Shown here: in pieces, positions 24,061-36,030 of the stretch
Numbering within the stretch: position 1 is the stretch's first letter
Layout: every line of letters begins with the position of its first letter
DNA from: Neocallimastix lanati (nom. inval.)
Taxonomy: Eukaryota > Neocallimastigomycota > Neocallimastigomycetes > Neocallimastigales > Neocallimastigaceae
Direction: 5' to 3'
Length of the DNA: 64,000 nt
NCBI GenBank assembly: GCA_016946835.1
Contig: JACVTC010000056.1
Coordinates: forward strand, 812,001 to 876,000
Position numbers and translations under genes: made by a program
The notes under the pieces: generated by a model
Told to the model about the DNA's origin: nothing
The model's input: the letters and a program-made list of their open reading frames with translations, nothing else
Database searches by the model: none

Positions 24061-24700
24061 AATAATAATTTTTTAATAGTAAAAATTATTTTAAAAAGAG
24101 AATAAATGAATAAATACAATAATTATTAAAGTATTTTTAATCTTTATTAGATTAGGTTAGCTTAAAAACATTAAAATATATTTTTATGATAAAATATTAT
24201 TATTTTAAAAATATATTTATATTATTAAAATATTGTTATAATATTATTTTTTACAAAATATTAAAATATATCTTTATAATTAAATATATTTTTATAATTA
24301 AATATTTTAAATAATTATTTTATTACTATTTTACAAAATATTAAAATATATCTTTATAATTAAATATTATAAATTATTATTTTATTACTATTTTACGAAA
24401 TATTAAAATATATAATAATAATTTTTTTAATAGTAAAAATTATTTTAAAAAGAGAATAAATGAATAAATACAATAATTATTAAAGTATTTTTAATCTTTA
24501 TTAGATTAGGTTAGCTTAAGAACATTAAAATATATTTTTATGATAAAATATTATTATTTTAAAAATATATTTTTATAATTAAAGTATTGCTATAATATTA
24601 TTTTTTTACAAAATATTAAAATATATCTTTATAATTAAATTTATTTTTATAATTAAATATTATTAATAATTATTTTATTTTAAAAAATATCTATAATTAT
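24061..24700 (+). repeat. Tandem duplication of about 350 bp in the MULE 3' region
   Basis: The block around 24061-24237 (TTTAATAGTAAAAATTATTT ... TTAGATTAGGTTAGCTTAA) recurs at 24412-24600 with few differences. The DNA between also consists of repeated TTAAAATATATCTTTATAAT units. Confidence 0.75.
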
Positions 24701-24777
24701 AAAATATAATAAAAATAAGTTTAAAAAAATTATTTTGAATTTTTATTTATTTATTCATTCATTTACTTATATCAATA

Positions 24778-24867
24778 AGCCATTTGTCGAAATGCAACTT
24801 GGGGAAATGCAACATTTTAATAATACGCCACTTTGCGAAATGCAATCTGGCGAAATGCAACTCTCCC
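24778..24867 (-). repeat. MULE right terminal repeat
   Basis: Inverted relative to the left end. Reading inward on the minus strand: GGGAGAGTTGCATTTCGCC, then three further copies of the motif with one or two changes each (for example CATTTCCCC and CATTTCGACA). Confidence 0.85.
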
Positions 24868-25751
24868 CTTTATAATTATTGATAATAGTTATAAATTTAT
24901 TTAAATTATAATAAATTCATACATTGAGATATTATTATCAAATTTATTATAATTACAATTGTTCATACACTTAAATAATATTAGAAATTTAATTTAAATA
25001 ATTATTATATGTACACTTATTAATATTATTAATTTTATTTAGTTATTCATTTAATTATCAAGTTAATGTAAGCATTAGTTTTATTTATTTTTTACCTTGT
25101 ACATTTAAAAGAACAATTAATAAGTTTCTGTATTTTTTATAATACTGTATTCTAATTTAAAGATAGTTTTATGTTAATAAGTTTAGATTAGATTTTAAAA
25201 ATAATATTTAGAAAAATAGAATAATTTAGATCATTCCGGTTATTATTGATTTTTCCTTTTATTTGATGATCTAAATTAAAATTTAGAAAATCGATATATT
25301 AAGGTTTTATTCAAATATAAAATAACATATTTGGTTTTACTTAATATATACGATGATCAATATGAATAGAATATCGATCAAAAAACTTATCTGGTTTTTT
25401 CTTCTAATCTTTTTCTAGATAAGATATTTTTTAAGATTAGAAAACCCTTTTTATTTAGCCTTATTTCCATAAAAAAATATATATAAGACTCTTGATTTCC
25501 CTTTAAGAAATCAAGAGTTATTATTATAAAAATATAGTTATAATAATAACAATTTTATATTTTAATCTTTAATAAATTAATAAAATATTTTATTCAAGAA
25601 ACATATTTTTTAAACCAAATTTATCCAAATATTCCTTCTTTTACTTTTGTGTTATTATTATAATTAATTTTATAATAAACTCAACAAAGGTATAAATTTA
25701 TTTTATTTTATTTTATTTTCCTCAACTTAATGAATTAGTCGTTAAGTTGAA

Positions 25752-26433
25752 TGTCAAAGTTTTGTGATAATTTGGTCTTAACGATTAGGTCAAGATGCCA
25801 AATTATAGTAATTAATTAATAATTTAATTTTATTCTTAGTTAAAACATATTGTTATCATTAAATTTTATAAATAAGTTTTTATTTAAAATATAATTTTTA
25901 TTTAATCTTAATAATATTTTATTACATTATTATTTTATATAATTATTACTATAATTTAAATTACAATAATCCTACAAAGGATTAATCAAAAGATTTAAAC
26001 ATGTATTTATATAAAAAAGTTAATTATTAAAATACTAATTATTAATATGAATATGTAATAGTATTAATATAAGTTTGATATTGATAATATAAAATAAGAT
26101 AATAATATAAATATTTAATATAAATAAAATATAAGTATCTAATATAACTAAATATTATATTTTATAATTAAAATATATTATGTAAAAATTTTGATAATAA
26201 ATTAATATAAAAATTAATTTAATATGACAATCATTTGTTTACATTATTTAATATATATTAATTTTAATATGTTAATAATATTTAGTAATTAGTTGGCCTA
26301 GACTAGTTCCTAAATATTTTAATAAAGTTAATTTAATAATATTTATTATATATTATTATTCATTAATATTGAAATTTAAATAACTGAATTATCGAAATTG
26401 AAATTGAATTGAAATTCAGTTATTATCTTAACA
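25752..26433 (+). mobile_element. Solo LTR X2
   Basis: 682 bp, TGTCAAAG ... TTATCTTAACA, with a perfect 5-bp TSD TTGAA (25747-25751 and 26434-26438). It is inserted in LTR Y1 and is the reference copy for family X. It contains no coding sequence. Confidence 0.95.
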
Positions 26434-26489
26434 TTGAAGTTAATAATCATATTAAGTAATAGCACTTAGTATGATTATTACAATGAAAC

Positions 26490-27449
26490 TGTAAGAAATA
26501 TTAATTATTTATTAATAATTGTATTTCTTAGTCTTTATAATTATTGATAATTATAAATTTATTTAAATTATAACTAATTCATACATTGAATTATTATTAT
26601 CAAATTTATTAATATTATAATTATTCATACACTTAAATAATATCAGAGGATTTAATTAAATAATTATTATTTATACACTTATTAATATTAACAATTTATT
26701 TAAATTATTCACTTAATTATTAATTTAATGTTAAAACATTATTTTTATTTATTTTTACATTGTACATTTAAAGGAATAATTAATAAGTTTCTATATTTGT
26801 ATAATTTCATATTTTATTTTAAAAAATAATGTTATATTTATAAGCTTAGATTAGATTTTAATGATATTTAGAAAATTAGATTAATTTAGATCAGATTCGG
26901 TTATTATTTATTTTTCCTTTTATTTGATGATCTAAATTAAAAAATAGAAAATCGGTATTTAAGGTTTTATCCAAATATTATAATATATTTGGTTTTACTT
27001 ATAATATACGATGATCAATATGAATAGAATATTGATCGAAACTTATCTAGTTTTTTCTTCTAGTCTTTTCTAGATAAGATATTTGTTAAGATTAGAAAAC
27101 CTTTTTTTTATTTTTATTTAACCTTAATTTCATAAAAAAATATAAATAAGGCTCTTTAAGAAATCAAGAGTTATTATTATAAAAAATATAGTTATAATAA
27201 TAATAATTTATATTTTTAACTATAATAAATTAATAAAGCAATTTATTCAAAAACATATTTTTAAAATCAAGTTTATACAAATATTTCTCTTTTTGTTTTT
27301 CGTGTTATTATTATAATTAATTTTATAATAAACTCAACAAAGGTATAATTTTATTTTATTTTTATTTTATTTTTCTCAACTTAATGAATTAGTCGTTAAG
27401 TTGTAGTTAATAATTCTATTTTGAGTTAGTTCTTAATAGAATTATTGCA
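26490..27449 (+). mobile_element. LTR Y2
   Basis: 960 bp, TGTAAGAAATATT ... TTAATAGAATTATTGCA. Flanking GAAAC (26485-26489) and GAAAA (27450-27454) are a probable TSD with one change. It starts only 7 bp after LTR Y1 ends. The CTCTTGA hairpin is partly deleted here. Confidence 0.85.
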
Positions 27450-28052
27450 GAAAAATGGTACAGGACTTTTGAAATTGATGGATGTATAATAATATATTAG
27501 TAAATAGATAGTGGAAGTATTAAAAGTACTAGAAACTTATATAATATTTATTTATTTATTTATTGACTATTTATTAATTTATTTATTTAAAATTTATTTA
27601 ACTATATATTTATTCATCCATTTATTTATTTGTTCATTTATTTATTTATTCCTCCATTACATAAAAAAAAGAAAAGAGAGAGATTTAAAATAATATTATT
27701 ACAAAATATTTTATATATTTTGGTAATACATTGATTAGTTAAAAATAATTTTTGTGTAACAATAAAATAATAATAAAATTTTAGATATGAATATTAATAA
27801 TAAAAAGTTTATAATATAAAATAAAATTTATCAAATGTATAATAAAAATATTATAGGAATATAATAAAATATTTATTTTATAGCAAAATATTAATAATTA
27901 ATAATATATATATTAATATAATAATAAAGGAAATATTGATAAATTTAATAAAGATAATAATTAATTAATAAAATAGATTTAAAACATATTTATATGGAGA
28001 AATGTTAAAATTATTATAATTTAAGGTATTTGAGTAAATACCGTATCAAACA
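27450..28052. other. AT-rich gap, no gene seen
   Basis: Low-complexity sequence with a TTTA/TTTATT run around 27540-27660 that creates a spurious open frame. No family match is visible. Confidence 0.6.
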
Positions 28053-28588
28053 TGATACGCGATATTTATAAAATACCAGTATCAAAATATTTTATTTTTA
28101 TTTAGGAATGACAGTAGGGAATGATAACAAAATAATATATTCTAATAAATATATAATAATGACACGAAAATAATATAATTTTATACTAAAATATTTTATT
28201 TTATTATTTATTTTATTATTCCTTCTTTATTTATTTTATTATATAATTATCATACATTATGTTATATTAAATATAATTATAAACTATTAATATTATTATT
28301 TAATACTATAACAATTATAAACTATTCATCACTAGTTTTTAAATATATATTTCATCAGTGTATTTATATATTTAATTATTATTAATTATATCTCTATTCT
28401 AATAAACTAGTTTTTGGATTCTACATTTCTCTTATTATTTTATTATAAATCAAAGAATCCTCTTATTAAATAAATAATTTATTAAAAATATATATAATTA
28501 TAAATTATTAATTGACCAATAATATTTTTATATAAAATTTAACTATAATATTTCATTAAAGTATAATATTTTTATACGTCACGTATCA
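28053..28588 (-). mobile_element. Old LTR related to family U
   Basis: Runs from TGATACGC to ACGTATCA. Inside (28100-28160) it carries GACAGTAGGGAATGATAAC and AATATATTCTAATA, the reverse complement of part of the U LTR, with many differences. No TSD is recognisable. It ends 3 bp before W2. Confidence 0.55.
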
Positions 28589-28591
28589 AAC

Positions 28592-29149
28592 TGTAACAGA
28601 TACATGGTAACACTAAGCCTATCCAATGATAGTTCTTTGGTTACGTAACGTATCTCTTAACAGTTAGCGATTTCGGCTAATCAAATAAAATCTTTTATTA
28701 TTTTCGTACATTAAATTTTATTATTCTTATAGTTAATTATATAGTTAAATACTTAGTTAAATATATTTTATTTAGTGATTAGTAAACTAAGTTAAATTAA
28801 ATTATTTACCAATCATAAAATTATTGACATGTATAAATAATAATTGAACTTGTAACTGTAACGTACTAGCGTTACTATTAACATGAATTGTTATCATAAA
28901 TATTAATATTATTAAATAAAATATAATTATTAAATAAATAAAAATTACTCAGAGTAAGCCCAGTAACTAATAACAGATAGAGTTATAACGTGCTGCGCTA
29001 TACTCTTGTGTGATAAAATAGATAATTATAAATATAATTAATTTTAGTGTTTATTATTAACAACTCGAATAGAGAGGTGTTAAGTTATCTTAGTCTTTAA
29101 ATTTAATTATTATTCGTTATTTTAGTTAATAATAAACTTACCTTTTACA
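28592..29149 (-). mobile_element. Solo LTR W2
   Basis: 558 bp, TGTAACAGATAC ... CCTTTTACA on the plus strand, the reverse complement of W1 and W3. No matching TSD. It lies 3 bp from the neighbouring LTR on each side. Confidence 0.85.
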
Positions 29150-29152
29150 CAA

Positions 29153-29885
29153 TGTAATAATTTCTATAAATTATAGAAATTATTATTTATAATTAATATT
29201 AACTAAACTAATTAATATTAAATAAAAGATTAAAATAAAAATAAGAATTTAATACTTATCTTTAAAATAGAGTTTATTATAAGAAAATATAATAGACTTT
29301 AAACATGAAAAGGGAGATAAAATATGTTTTTTATAAGAACTTTATTAATTTATTTGATTACTAAATATTTTATTATTTTTTTTTGGATAAATTTTGAAAT
29401 AATTATTTTATATTAATTGAAATTTTAATGTATTTTATTGTTATTATATTTTTCTTAAAATAATAACTCTTGATTTTCTAAAGACGAAAATCAACAGCTA
29501 TTTATATTTTTACAAAAATAAAAGTATTTTTCTAATCTTAACAATGATTCTTTCCAGAAAAAGATTAGAAGAAAAAACTGGAAAGATTTTTGATCAATAA
29601 TCTATACTTATTGATCATCGTGTTATTAAATAAAACCAATTATAATTAATCGGAAAAACTTTAATAACCGATTTTAATAACTAAAAGAATTAAAAAGAAA
29701 AAAGGATAAAAAAGAGAAGGATAAAATAATGCAGAAATTTTATTAAATACTTTTTTTCTATGAAATAATACAGAAGTTATATTAAATACATTTTTTCATA
29801 CAACAATTAATACATTAATTGGTATAATTGTTTTTAAATGAAATAAATTTTTAAAGAATAATAATTATGAAATAATTATTAATTA
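29153..29885 (-). mobile_element. Degenerate Y-type LTR
   Basis: Starts TGTAATAATTTC (inverse of the Y end) 3 bp after W2. It keeps the Y blocks AGAGTTTATTATAAG, CTCTTGATTTTC, TCTAATCTTAACA and GATTAGAAG. Divergence is strong towards the right, so that end is approximate. Confidence 0.6.
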
Positions 29886-29889
29886 ATAT

Positions 29890-31079
29890 GTAAATGTTTT
29901 GTAGGAAGGTAAGATTATAGTTAAATCTTTCCTAGTTTGGGTTAAATTGGTCAGGTCAAGATGTTTTTATTAATTATAACAATTTAATTAAATTTAAATA
30001 ATAAATAGCACACACGGAGTTTTATAATTAAGATTTCAATATTTAAGATTTATGTTTTATTAGAACTTTATTTAATATATATTTTAATAATAAAATTAAC
30101 TAAGATTAATATAAAAAATTATTATTGTTATAATTAATTCATTAACTTTATGCTAATTGTTTAGAATTTAATAATCTTACAAAGAATTCAAAATATGGAA
30201 TTTCAATTCCTTTTTATACTAAACTAAAATAATAATTAACAATATAATTAATTAATACATTTTAATCTTAATATATTCATACATGTATATAAACTATATA
30301 AGACATAATAATAAAATAATATTGATAAGAATCTTTTAATACAATAACTATATAAATTATTCATAAAACAATTTAATACTAAAACTAATTTAATAATCAA
30401 ATATAAAATAAAATAAAATAAAATATTAAAACTAATTAAAATTCTCTTTCGGAAATCTTTAGAATGATAAAGAATTCCTTAGAATCTTTTAGAAATAATT
30501 AAATAAAATATATAATAATAAAATATATTAAAATTATAAAACTTATTTAAAATATTATAAAACTATTACTAATAACTAATTCTGTATTTTTAATTAATAA
30601 TACAAATTAATAATATAATTTCCAAGTTAAGAGATTTATCTAATATAAATTTCTTAATTAATAATTTAGGGTCTTAATTAAATAATTAAATTATATTTTT
30701 ATATTTAAATATCTTTAAAGTCCAATATCTCGTTATCTAGTTGTCCAATAAGGTTGATTTTAACATATGTTGTAGTTCTCGTCCGTAGCTTTTCAATTAA
30801 TATAATTTTAGCGGGAATGTCAATATAATATTTCCATTATTTGTTGAGTTATCGTTGTTTTTCTTCATGTTATTTTTATCAAATTCTTAAGGGTTAAATT
30901 AAATTAAATTAAATTATCTTTATTAAATAAGTACAAACCCTTTGGTTTCTAATTCTTTAATGTTTCTAATATTTATTTTTATAATTAAAATCGAATTAAA
31001 ATAATTTTTGTCAATAACTAAATTAAATTTTAATTGATCTAATAGTGAATTTTAACTTCAAATCCACTAGTATTCGTGA
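29890..31079. other. AT-rich region with X-like remnant, no gene seen
   Basis: Around 29940-29970 the words AAATTGGTCAGGTCAAGATG recall family X (AATTTGGTC...AGGTCAAGATG), suggesting a very old X-type LTR. The rest shows no recognisable feature. Confidence 0.4.
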
Positions 31080-31084
31080 CATAA

Positions 31085-32112
31085 TGTTAAGATAATAACT
31101 GAATTTCAATTCAATTTCAATTTCAATAATTCAGTTATTTGAATTTCAAAATTAAAAAATAAAAAATATTTAGGAATTAGTCTAGGCCAACTAATTACTA
31201 AATATTATTAACATATTGAAATTAATATATATTAAATAATGTAAACACGTGATTCTCATATTGATATGCGGGACTTTTATGTGCAATAATTTATAAGCAG
31301 TGGGTTTTAAATAATGGTAGTTTAGTAAATTTTATTAGTAAAATTATAATATTCGTACAATTAAAATAATAATTCTAATTCCTAAAAATTTACAAGAGAG
31401 TTCTCTATTTCTAATATAAATAATTTAATTTATAAGAAATAGCTAATATATTAATTACATATTCTAATATAGAACTATATAAATTATATGAATTAAAGTA
31501 TTATAATTATAATAATTATAATAATATATATTGAAATAAAATAAAATAAAATAATTATTATCAAAAAGATATAAATTTAATATTTAATAATTATTATTAA
31601 ATATACAAATATGTTACTACACATATTTGTTTTATATCAATATTAAATTAATTTTTATATTAATTTATTATCAAAATTTTTACATAATATATTTTAATTA
31701 TAAAATAAAATATTTAACTATATTAGTTTCTTATATTTTATTTATATTAAATATTTATATTATTATCTTAGTTTATATTATCAATATCAAACTTATATTA
31801 ATACTATTACATATTCATATTAATAATTAATATTTTGATAATTAGTTAATATATATAAATACATGTTTAAATTCTTTGATAATCCTTTGTAGGATTATTG
31901 TAATTTAAATTATAGTAATAATTATATAAAATAATAATGTAATAAAATATTATTAAAATTTAATAAAATTTATATTTTAAATAAAAACTTAATTATAAAA
32001 TTTACAAATAATAATATGTTTTAAATAAGAGTAAAATTAAATTATTAATTAATTACTATAATTTGGCATCTTGACCTAATCGTTAAGACCAAATTATCTA
32101 AAAACTTTGACA
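31085..32112 (-). mobile_element. Solo LTR X3, interrupted by solo LTR S
   Basis: On the plus strand TGTTAAGATAATAACTG ... AACTTTGACA, the reverse complement of X2; about 646 bp without the nested S LTR. Perfect TSD CATAA at 31080-31084 and 32113-32117. The right-hand CATAA is at the same time the left flank of the next LTR (X'). Confidence 0.9.
31262..31639. mobile_element. Solo LTR S
   Basis: 378 bp, TGATATGCGGG ... TTTATATCA, flanked by ATAT (31258-31261 and 31640-31643). The match to X2 is interrupted exactly here, which defines the insertion. Ends TGATAT/ATATCA recall the U and G2 LTRs (TGATACGG, TGATATAA), so a Ty3-type origin is likely. It is a single copy in the window. Confidence 0.75.
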
Positions 32113-33149
32113 CATAATGTTAAGATTTTGAAAAAATTTATAGTTTAAATTTAAATAAAATAATATGTTCTATTAAAAAATATTCACTAAGTCGATATGT
32201 CTATATATTATATAGATATATAATAATAATAATAAATATTTAAATGTTTAGTTTAATAAAAATTTATTTATAATAAACTTTGATAATTAGAATTATCAAA
32301 TTAATTTGATTTTAAATTTATTTATTTTATTTAATAATAAAATATCTATAATATATTACTATTAAGGTAATTTTACAACAACCTTACAAAGAACATAAAA
32401 GATAGATTTTTACATTTTTCTTTTATGCTTTGTAAGTTACATAATAATAATATTTAATTATAAGATAGTAATAATATAGTAATATAAATAATAATAAAAT
32501 ATAAGGATAAATTAAATAATATAATTAATTTGAATAATTGAATTTAATATAGATATGTTGTAAACATATATAAAAACATAATATAAATAAAATACACGTG
32601 ACGTCAAATGTATCAATGAAATTAATTATTAATATAAACCTTATTTATTAATATTTGTTAAAAGTCAATAGTTTGGGTTTTATAATTATGTCAACTTTAT
32701 TAATATATTTTATGATAAAGAGCTGCAAATATTTAAATTTAATAAATTTACATGCTTTTATATTAATACATTGTGGCTCATACATTACATATATAACAAA
32801 TACATTTTAATACATTTAACGTATATTTCATATTTATTTCACATATTCTAACATTCCCCCCTCAAACCAAATTATTTTAAAATAATAATTTTGGTTTGAA
32901 AGTGAATATGTGTACTATACTATTTCTATATCTATACCAATATTAATATGCTATAATTTAATTTTCATTAATTGTAATTTTATATACTTATTTATATATT
33001 AGCTTGTTTTATTTTAACAACTATATTATTACCCTATATTAATATGACATTTTTGTGGTTAAACGTCTTAAAACCTTTATATTTTTATTATGGGTAAAAT
33101 TATTAATTATTATATTCAAGTTATATTTTTTCGGATTGGTTACTCTTAT

Positions 33150-33340
33150 TTGTACCATCCTATTATTATATTTTGGCAACCTCATTGGGACTTACGCCTA
33201 ATTGACAACACATGGTTTACCTCTTTAGTTTTATGTACTCTTGACAACTCATGGTTTAACTCTCTGGTTTTTACGTCTATATTTATATTTGACAACTCTT
33301 ATGGTTAACCGCTATGGTTTCACGTCATTTTATTTAATTA
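33150..33340 (-). repeat. Imperfect tandem repeats in the T leader
   Basis: Units beginning TTGACAAC at about 33202, 33241 and 33289, with a weaker one near 33171 (TTGGCAACCTCATTGGG). They share ATGGTTTA and end in TTTTACG-like words. Some units can form a small AACC/GGTT hairpin on the minus strand. They lie 420-600 nt inside the 5' LTR. Confidence 0.65.
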
Positions 33341-33730
33341 TTAACTTGATTAGTTGTGAATAAAAAGCCTTTAATATTCAAAAGTTGTTTATTTACTAAT
33401 TAATGATTTAATTTATATTCTTTATTAATCTTCATTAAGAGTCTCAAAAATATTTGCATATTAATTTGTCACGTCTCTCATTTATTTTATACGTGTCTTA
33501 TCTTCTAATTTATTATTTTATTTAGTATATTATTTATTTCAGGGGAATTTTCTTTAATAAAATACTTAATTTTTACGCGTTTTCATATTCTTGAAACTTT
33601 AAGATCATTTTTCTTCAAATTAGATCAATCTTCACTAAAGTTGACATAATGACAACTTTTATCATAAATTCTGGATCCTAGGTATTTTCTTCTAGTTGAC
33701 ATTTTTCTAGTCCGGCTAAGGATATAAATA

Positions 33731-33761
33731 TTCCTTTAAAGAGTCGATGAGACTCTTAATC
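33731..33761 (-). promoter_or_regulatory. Element T primer-binding site (half tRNA-Lys CUU)
   Basis: The plus strand ends GAGACTCTTAATC immediately before the LTR, the anticodon loop of tRNA-Lys(CUU). The D-arm part is less similar (AAAGAGTCGAT). Confidence 0.65.
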
Positions 33762-34198
33762 TGTTAAAAGTCAATAGTTTGGGTTTTATAATTATGTCAA
33801 CTTTATTAATATATTTTATGATAAAGAGCTGCAAATATTTAAATTTAATAAATTTACATGCTTTTATATTAATACATTGTGGCTCATACATTACATATAT
33901 AACAAATACATTTTAATACATTTAACGTATATTTCATATTTATTTCACATATTCTAACAATATTCTCAGAATTATTAGGCCTAAGATAACCCTTTAAATA
34001 TTAAACAAAAATTTATATTAATTATTTATTATTTAAATATATATATTATTTATAATTAAATAAATAATATTTTTAATTATTGAAATGTAAATAACTGAAA
34101 TTAAGATTTCAATTCAGTTATAATTTCAACACATAATAAGAAATAGAAATAAATTATAAAAATTTATATCAATTTCTTACGATGAATCTGTAATAGCT

Positions 34199-34951
34199 AT
34201 ACTAAACTAAAATCAATTAATATAACTATTATCTACAATTTTAATATTATTTTTACATAATATTAAAATTGAGAAAAATAAAAATTAAAAATTAAAAAAT
34301 TATACTTAATTATATAGAGTTTATTATAAGTAAATATAATAAACAATAACCAAGCAACAGTAGAATAGTAGTTGAAAATATTTTTAAAATAAAAAAAAGC
34401 TTTTATGATTAATAATAGTTTTTTGATATATATATAAAAAATTTATTTTATTTGCTATTATTTATTATATTTTCTTAAAATAATAACTCTTGATTTCTCA
34501 AAGAGAATTCAAGAGTCCTATTTATATTTTTTTAAAAAATTAATCGGTTAAATAAATTTATTTTCTAATCTTAACAAAAAATCTATTTAGGAAAAGATAT
34601 ACATAATTCATTTTAATTAAATAACTAATATTTTTATAGTAAAATATTAAATACAAATTTACATAATTTTTTGTAAAAATTCTATTTAAATGAATAATAA
34701 TAATAAGTAAATAAATTTTATATTATTTATATAAATGTATAAATTATAATATGTAAATAAATTTTGATCAATATATGAAAATATAACTATTAAATAAATT
34801 TATAAGTTAAAATCAATGAATATATTAATTATTATTTAAATAAATATTTTTTAAAAATAATTATTATTTTATAAATAATAATTATTAATGATTTTTCATT
34901 AATTATAAGAAATATTAATTATTCATTATTGAATAATTATGATTTCTTACA
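34199..34951 (-). mobile_element. Y-type LTR (diverged)
   Basis: TGTAATAGCTATAC ... TGATTTCTTACA on the plus strand. It contains the Y words AGAGTTTATTATAAG, CTCTTGATTTCTC/GAGAATTCAAGAG (34487-34516) and TCTAATCTTAACA. It ends 1 bp before an oppositely oriented Y LTR, making a head-to-head pair. Confidence 0.75.
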
Positions 34952-35525
34952 GTGTAAGAAATAATAATTATTTACTAATAAATAATTATTATTTCTGAAT
35001 CTTTATAATTATTAATAATAATTATAAATTTATTTAAATTATAACAAAATTTTATTTAATTAATTATTAATTATTCATTTATAAATAATTATAATTTATT
35101 ATATATTTAATTATTAAATTTATTAGTTTTAGTTTATTTATTTAATTAAATTATAAACAAACACATTATGTATTCTATTATGTATTTAATAATGTTTTCT
35201 GTATTTTATTTAATATTTTATTTTCTTTTTTTGTAAATTTATTATTTTAAGATCGAAATATTTTTTAATTATTTTATTCTTTTATTTTCCATCATTAGAT
35301 TAGATTAGGAATCTGTTAGAAACAAAAATATAAAGATTTATAGTTATATTAATTAAAGGAGTAATGTTATATGAATTAATATATTAGTGTAAGATATGTG
35401 ACCAATAGTAACAAAAAGCCACATATTATATTTACTATAAATACCATAAAAAAGTATAAAATTATGTAGATAGACTATTCTTTATTCTAATATAATAATA
35501 ATAAAAGAATTTCCTACTTTTAATA

Positions 35526-35553
35526 GATTAAGAGTCTCAATCTCACCAGATTG
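35526..35553 (+). promoter_or_regulatory. Element Z primer-binding site (half tRNA-Lys CUU)
   Basis: Starts GATTAAGAGTCTCAATC. The complement reads GAGACTCTTAATC preceded by CAATCTGGTGAG, i.e. D-loop to anticodon loop of tRNA-Lys(CUU). Confidence 0.7.
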
Positions 35554-35969
35554 AACAAGTAATAAAGTTAAGTATAAATAAACAAAATAAAATTATATTT
35601 ATAGATCATAAAATAAAAAAATAACAATATTTTATTATAAAATTATTAAAAATTTTTTATTTTAAAAATAGCATTTTATATTTCATTATTAAAATCAAAA
35701 ATTATTCAATATTAAAACCATTAAAATAAAACTAAATATATATATTATTTATTTTTTTTTAAAAAAAAAAATAATTCTGGAAAGAAATGATAAGGATAAA
35801 TATTCAAATAAATTAATTTTATTATTTTATAAATTAAAAGATAAAAGATAATTATAATAATTAAAATATAAAAACATATAAAAACATATTGAAAATTGAG
35901 AACATTTTTAAAAAAAAAAAAATAAAAAAAAAAATAATAATAATTATAATAATAATATAAAATTAAAGT

Positions 35970-36030
35970 AAGTTAACAAAACGTTAAACTGAAAATAAAA
36001 TGTATAGTCAGTTAACAAAATGATAAACTG
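35970..36030 (+). repeat. Two tandem hairpin-like units in the Z leader
   Basis: AGTTAACAAAACGTTAAACT (35971-35990) and CAGTTAACAAAA...AAACTG (36009-36030), period 39 nt, each with a short AGTT/AACT or CAGTT/AACTG stem. The position, about 445-505 nt inside the LTR, resembles the leader repeats of copias C and E. Confidence 0.5.

Larger units (their letters stand above)
21701..24867 (+). mobile_element. MULE-type DNA transposon
   Basis: 3,167 bp flanked by a perfect 9-bp TSD CTTTATAAT (21692-21700 and 24868-24876), a length typical of Mutator-like elements. Ends are GGGTGTGGGGCATTTCGCC and the inverse of GGGAGAGTTGCATTTCGCC. It encodes a FLYWCH/MULE transposase, now broken. It is inserted in LTR Y1; the uninterrupted site can be read in Y2 (TCTTTATAATTATTG). 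Confidence 0.95.
21644..26482 (+). mobile_element. LTR Y1, interrupted by a MULE and a solo LTR
   Basis: Starts TGTAAGAAATAAT and ends ATTATTACA; about 976 bp once the MULE (21701-24867) and solo LTR X2 (25752-26433) plus their TSDs are removed. Flanks ACGAA (21639-21643) and ATGAA (26483-26487) differ by one C/T and are probably the original TSD. It contains a TATA-like tract followed by the CTCTTGATTTC/GAAATCAAGAG hairpin at 25489-25517. No internal element belonging to Y is visible in this window. Confidence 0.85.
32656..33959 (-). mobile_element. Element T: short non-autonomous copia-type element (TRIM-like)
   Basis: 1,304 bp with TSD ATATT (32651-32655, 33960-33964). The LTRs (32656-32853 and 33762-33959) are each 198 bp and read the same throughout. 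A polypurine tract (minus strand GAGGGGGGAA) abuts the left LTR and a half tRNA-Lys primer site abuts the right one. The 908-bp interior encodes nothing recognisable, so it must have been moved by another element's proteins. Confidence 0.9.
32118..34131 (+). mobile_element. LTR X', diverged X-type, interrupted by element T
   Basis: Begins TGTTAAGATTTTG and ends AATTCAGTTATAATTTCAACA, like the right end of family X. It is flanked by CATAA at 32113-32117 and 34132-34136. Element T (32656-33959) is nested in it. About 705 bp remain when T and its TSD are removed. Confidence 0.7.

Noticed and set aside
27511-27693. Small open frame rich in Leu, Ile, Tyr and Phe
   Set aside because: It is a translation of TTTATT repeats without any family resemblance.
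31627-31830. 67-codon open frame
   Set aside because: It spans the junction of LTR S and LTR X3 and consists of Ile/Tyr-rich low complexity; both LTRs are non-coding elsewhere.
33090-33308. 72-codon open frame with repeated ...FTSL motifs
   Set aside because: It is the antisense of the tandem leader repeats of element T; the repetition comes from the DNA repeat.
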